Below are positions 61,212 to 64,000 of a DNA stretch of 64,000 nucleotides, piece by piece. The translations under genes and the position numbers were made by a program. The stretch is taken from contig NC_089543.1 in NCBI RefSeq assembly GCF_040115645.1, positions 5,332,001 through 5,396,000 of the forward strand, in the 5' to 3' direction. The stretch comes from Euwallacea fornicatus. Taxonomy: Eukaryota; Arthropoda; Insecta; Coleoptera; Curculionidae. Each line of letters begins with the position of its first letter. Position 1 is the stretch's first letter. The notes under the pieces were generated by a model that saw only the letters and a program-made list of their open reading frames with translations, had not been told where the DNA came from and did not search any database.

Positions 61212-62516
61212 CACAAAGGGGTTTAAAAAATTTATATTAACTTCTCGATATAGTTCAAAGGGCAACTAACTAAGATTAAGCAAGTGTGCTCACTGATTGG
61301 TTAAATATAATAAAGAACGCAATAATGTGTCGTACAATTCGGTATCAATGTCATTTAAATGTTTACATAAGTATTGTTATATTGGGAAATCATGGGAAAG
61401 TTATTTTAGAGTTTTAGCATTGTTTAATCGCTTTCTATGCAACTGAGACTTCGCGAGTACCACGAGAGCAGCCACAAAGTAAATTTAGCTTTCAAGCAAA
61501 ATAAGTTTGACCGGCGAAGTTTTGTTCTTTAGTTACGTTGGACAATATTTTTTCTAGAAAATTACTTTCGTCTTTTATAAAAAAGTTAAAAATGTAGCAG
61601 ATCGTGCAAAATTGGAAATTTAGACACATTTTCAGTTCTTTTTTTTTTTTGACTTTCGAATGCCGAAAATCGGTTTTTGAGATATAAACTTTCGCAATTA
61701 ATTTTTTTCTCCGTAACTTTACAGCCAGTTAAAAAATTTTATTTTTTTTTTTGGTATTCGAATTTTCGCCGAAAATTTATTTACTCAGCGATAATTGGCC
61801 GTAAAGAATAGCGTGTTCCCTGCAATCGCCAAATTCGGATGGGCACTTTAACATCAGGATAACACATAATGAAGAATGTAACAGTCGCGGAACCATTGCG
61901 TGACTACGCTGATGATAATGCGTTCCAAATAAATAAAAAGTTCAGGAAGGGTTATCAATTAGAAAAGAGCAACATTAAAACGATTTCACTGGCAAAGCGC
62001 TCGAAGGGCTAACGAAGATATTTCATCGTATTTTAACGCCCCCATAAAATCGAAATTTCGCTGACCCAAACAATTAAAATTGGCCACAAGTGAAAATTAA
62101 AATCGACTAACAGTAAATTAAAGTAGCGGAATTTAATAACTCGACAAATCTTGCGAAGTATGCAACGCGCTAAATACATAATATGTAGAGGAGAAAAACT
62201 GAAACGTGTATTGCGTGGTACTATTTAGCAAAAAAATATAATTAATACTGTCAACATTTAATAACATAATAGACTGGCAGAACGTTATAGAATCGGATGA
62301 AAAAGGCATTAGATAATAATATGAAAAAAGTCTCAGTCACGGTACATACCTATAGCGCGCAATGGCAAACATATAATAATACGAGCTTTAACGAACAAGT
62401 ACTCGTACTGATTCGAAGCGAATAACAGCACTTGACCAGATTGCACTTTATAGTATGGCACATAAAAGTCAATTCTCATTCACAGTTTATACTGCGGTAC
62501 TAACGCAACAACTTAC
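61212..62516. other. No recognisable feature
   Basis: AT-rich DNA with T-runs around 61638 and 61740. No open frame or repeat was supported. Confidence 0.5.
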
Positions 62517-62627
62517 CTCGCAGTCGACTTCGGCCGTATGTTTTTGAGTTCTGTATATCTAGCTCCCGAGGTCCTGCCCCTGTCCAATAGCGGAATGTGT
62601 TGTGTCCTTCGTTTGTATATGATTATT
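62517..62627 (-). CDS. Candidate 111-nt exon of an unrecognised minus-strand gene
   Basis: A good acceptor (CTCATTTCTCGTTTGCAG) and a consensus donor (CGAG|GTAAGT) bound a GC-richer segment. Only one frame is open throughout: IIIYKRRTQHIPLLDRGRTS, then GARYTELKNIRPKSTA. It starts with one base completing a codon and ends with two. The length is a multiple of three. The splice signals are convincing enough that this is probably an exon, but whether it is coding or untranslated cannot be told. An untranslated upstream exon of plexin A on the same strand is a remote alternative. Confidence 0.35.
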
Positions 62628-63909
62628 CTGCAAACGAGAAATGAGTTCAGTGCTAGATCCAAAGTTTTTTTTTTTAAATATATTTTTTTGAGTTCTAACT
62701 AAGTTTTCCGAATCAAGCATTAAAAAAACTCCCACCAAACAAATTTTTTAATCAACTCCTTGGTTAACGTTAGGTCAGTTCATTCAGCGGACAAACCATG
62801 GAATGTGGCAAAAAATTAACAATAAAAGTTGCGTCGGTGGGGCAATTTAGAGCCCACCTACGAATTAAATAGGCAAACGTTGCGGGTCAGCACTGGACCG
62901 AAATTTGTGATACGTGTAAAAAATTTGCACAATTTTGTCAATTAATGGTAATTCGTGTTCCATTAAGTCGATGACATGTAATAAAAAATAAATGAGGTGG
63001 GAATTTTTTTACATCTCGCAAACACCCACAGGCAAACACTAATGAGATCGTGGCGGGGTTTAAAGATAGAAGATCATGCCTCGAGGAGGTGGCCGTAATT
63101 TAGAAGAAAAGCAGACTGCCACTTAAGCTAAATTCGTGATTTCCTTAAGTTATTTAGCTTTAGAATTTAGCTAACATTACCCGTTAGACGTCTAGATTTC
63201 AATAGCAGACAATTTTATAATAAAAGCAACAAGCACCAGGTTATAATTAAGTGCCGCGGTACTCAAGGACAGCATTTTTTAATGGTTCGTACTTTACCCA
63301 TTGTTTATTTCACAGTAATATGATTTCAGCAAACATGAGTTATTCTAAAACCACAGAAAAATGCATTATCTGTTAGGTTTTGCTCTAGCGAAGATTTTTA
63401 GTTAGTTCGCACACAAACTACCACGCAAAACGCAAGGCAAAAATATTAGATTTAGTGTAATGGTCTCGTTTATTTTATTAAATTATTAGATATTTAATAT
63501 AGATCTACGGCACTACTACAAACATTAACTAACGATACTGTTATATAGACAAAAACATGCTAATAACAAACGTGCCACATTCTAGCAGGTACGCCAAAAT
63601 ATTACTTTACAAAAAACAAACAAAAACACCTAAAAATTACATCACATTTGCAAATAATACTATAGTACCATGAATATCACGTTTTAAGTTGGCCATAAAC
63701 TGAGTTAAATTTAAAAAACTGAGCTGAGAGACACGTGGAGAGAGTTACTTGCGAGTCAAGTTTAAAGCGAACTTAAAACGTCTCACCATCACGTTTGAGA
63801 GTAATTTCTCTTTTTAAAGGAACTCAAAAAATACTCAATTCTGTACACCCTGAGCCACGAATATGCATTTAAAAACAAATTTATATCCGTATCGTATCTC
63901 TAATCTCAC
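62628..63909. other. Intron or 3'UTR of the candidate minus-strand gene; no other feature
   Basis: AT-rich DNA. AATAAA on the minus strand occurs near 63471 and 63306. These could serve as polyadenylation signals if the exon beginning at 63959 is a terminal exon. Confidence 0.35.
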
Positions 63910-63959
63910 ATCACACATGTTATTGGTTTTCCTGAACATAATTGTCCATGGAACGTATC
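63910..63959 (-). CDS. Candidate exon of an unrecognised minus-strand gene entering from the right
   Basis: A strong acceptor (TTTTCTTTGTTTCAG) ends at 63960. Two outcomes are possible. If the donor GAT|GTGAGA after 63910 is used, frame 0 reads DTFHGQLCSGKPITCV and joins in phase to the exon at 62517-62627. If it is not used, another frame reads IRSMDNYVQENQ and stops, making this a terminal exon with a 3'UTR and AATAAA near 63471. Upstream exons lie beyond the window. Confidence 0.35.
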
Positions 63960-64000
63960 CTGAAACAAAGAAAATTCTTATTAGACATTTACAAATTCTG

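Overview
The window is AT-rich animal DNA, most likely from an insect. Evidence: spliced genes with GT-AG introns as short as 49 nt, a plexin A exon and a transketolase of insect/animal type, and several mariner-like and LINE fragments of kinds common in insect genomes. A beetle is plausible, but the sequence alone does not settle the order. There are no bacterial features.

Only two genes can be named securely, and they point away from each other. On the minus strand at the left, positions 2119-3278 hold the first coding exon of plexin A (signal peptide plus most of the Sema domain). The rest of that gene lies beyond the left edge. On the plus strand, positions 50044-55398 hold a complete seven-exon transketolase gene of 627 codons with intact catalytic motifs. 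The roughly 47 kb between them is mostly unique-looking AT-rich DNA with no recognisable coding exon. It is either divergent intergenic sequence or upstream intron of plexin A.

Mobile-element debris is the main other content. Positions 1-744 are the 3' end of a degenerate LINE. Four insertions (18042-18914, 23190-24417, about 43380-44060, 60121-61209) share one plan: long inverted arms, about 250-390 bp in three of them, around a short core. In three of the four the core is a broken C-terminal piece of a mariner-type DDE transposase. Three are flanked by TA, as expected for the IS630/Tc1/mariner group. Smaller elements are a 188-bp MITE at 47856-48043, a probable Tigger-like element at 6915-7466 and scattered solitary termini. 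Minisatellites occur at 45047-45220 (30-bp unit) and 46061-46182 (34-bp unit), inside a wider field of diverged repeats at 44.4-46.5 kb.

Right of transketolase, the minus strand carries four short GC-richer segments with good splice signals (63910-63959, 62517-62627, 58447-58494, 57645-57717). They can be joined in one continuous reading frame ending in a stop. This could be the 3' end of an unrecognised gene convergent with transketolase, but no protein family is recognised and alternative readings exist, so the calls are tentative.
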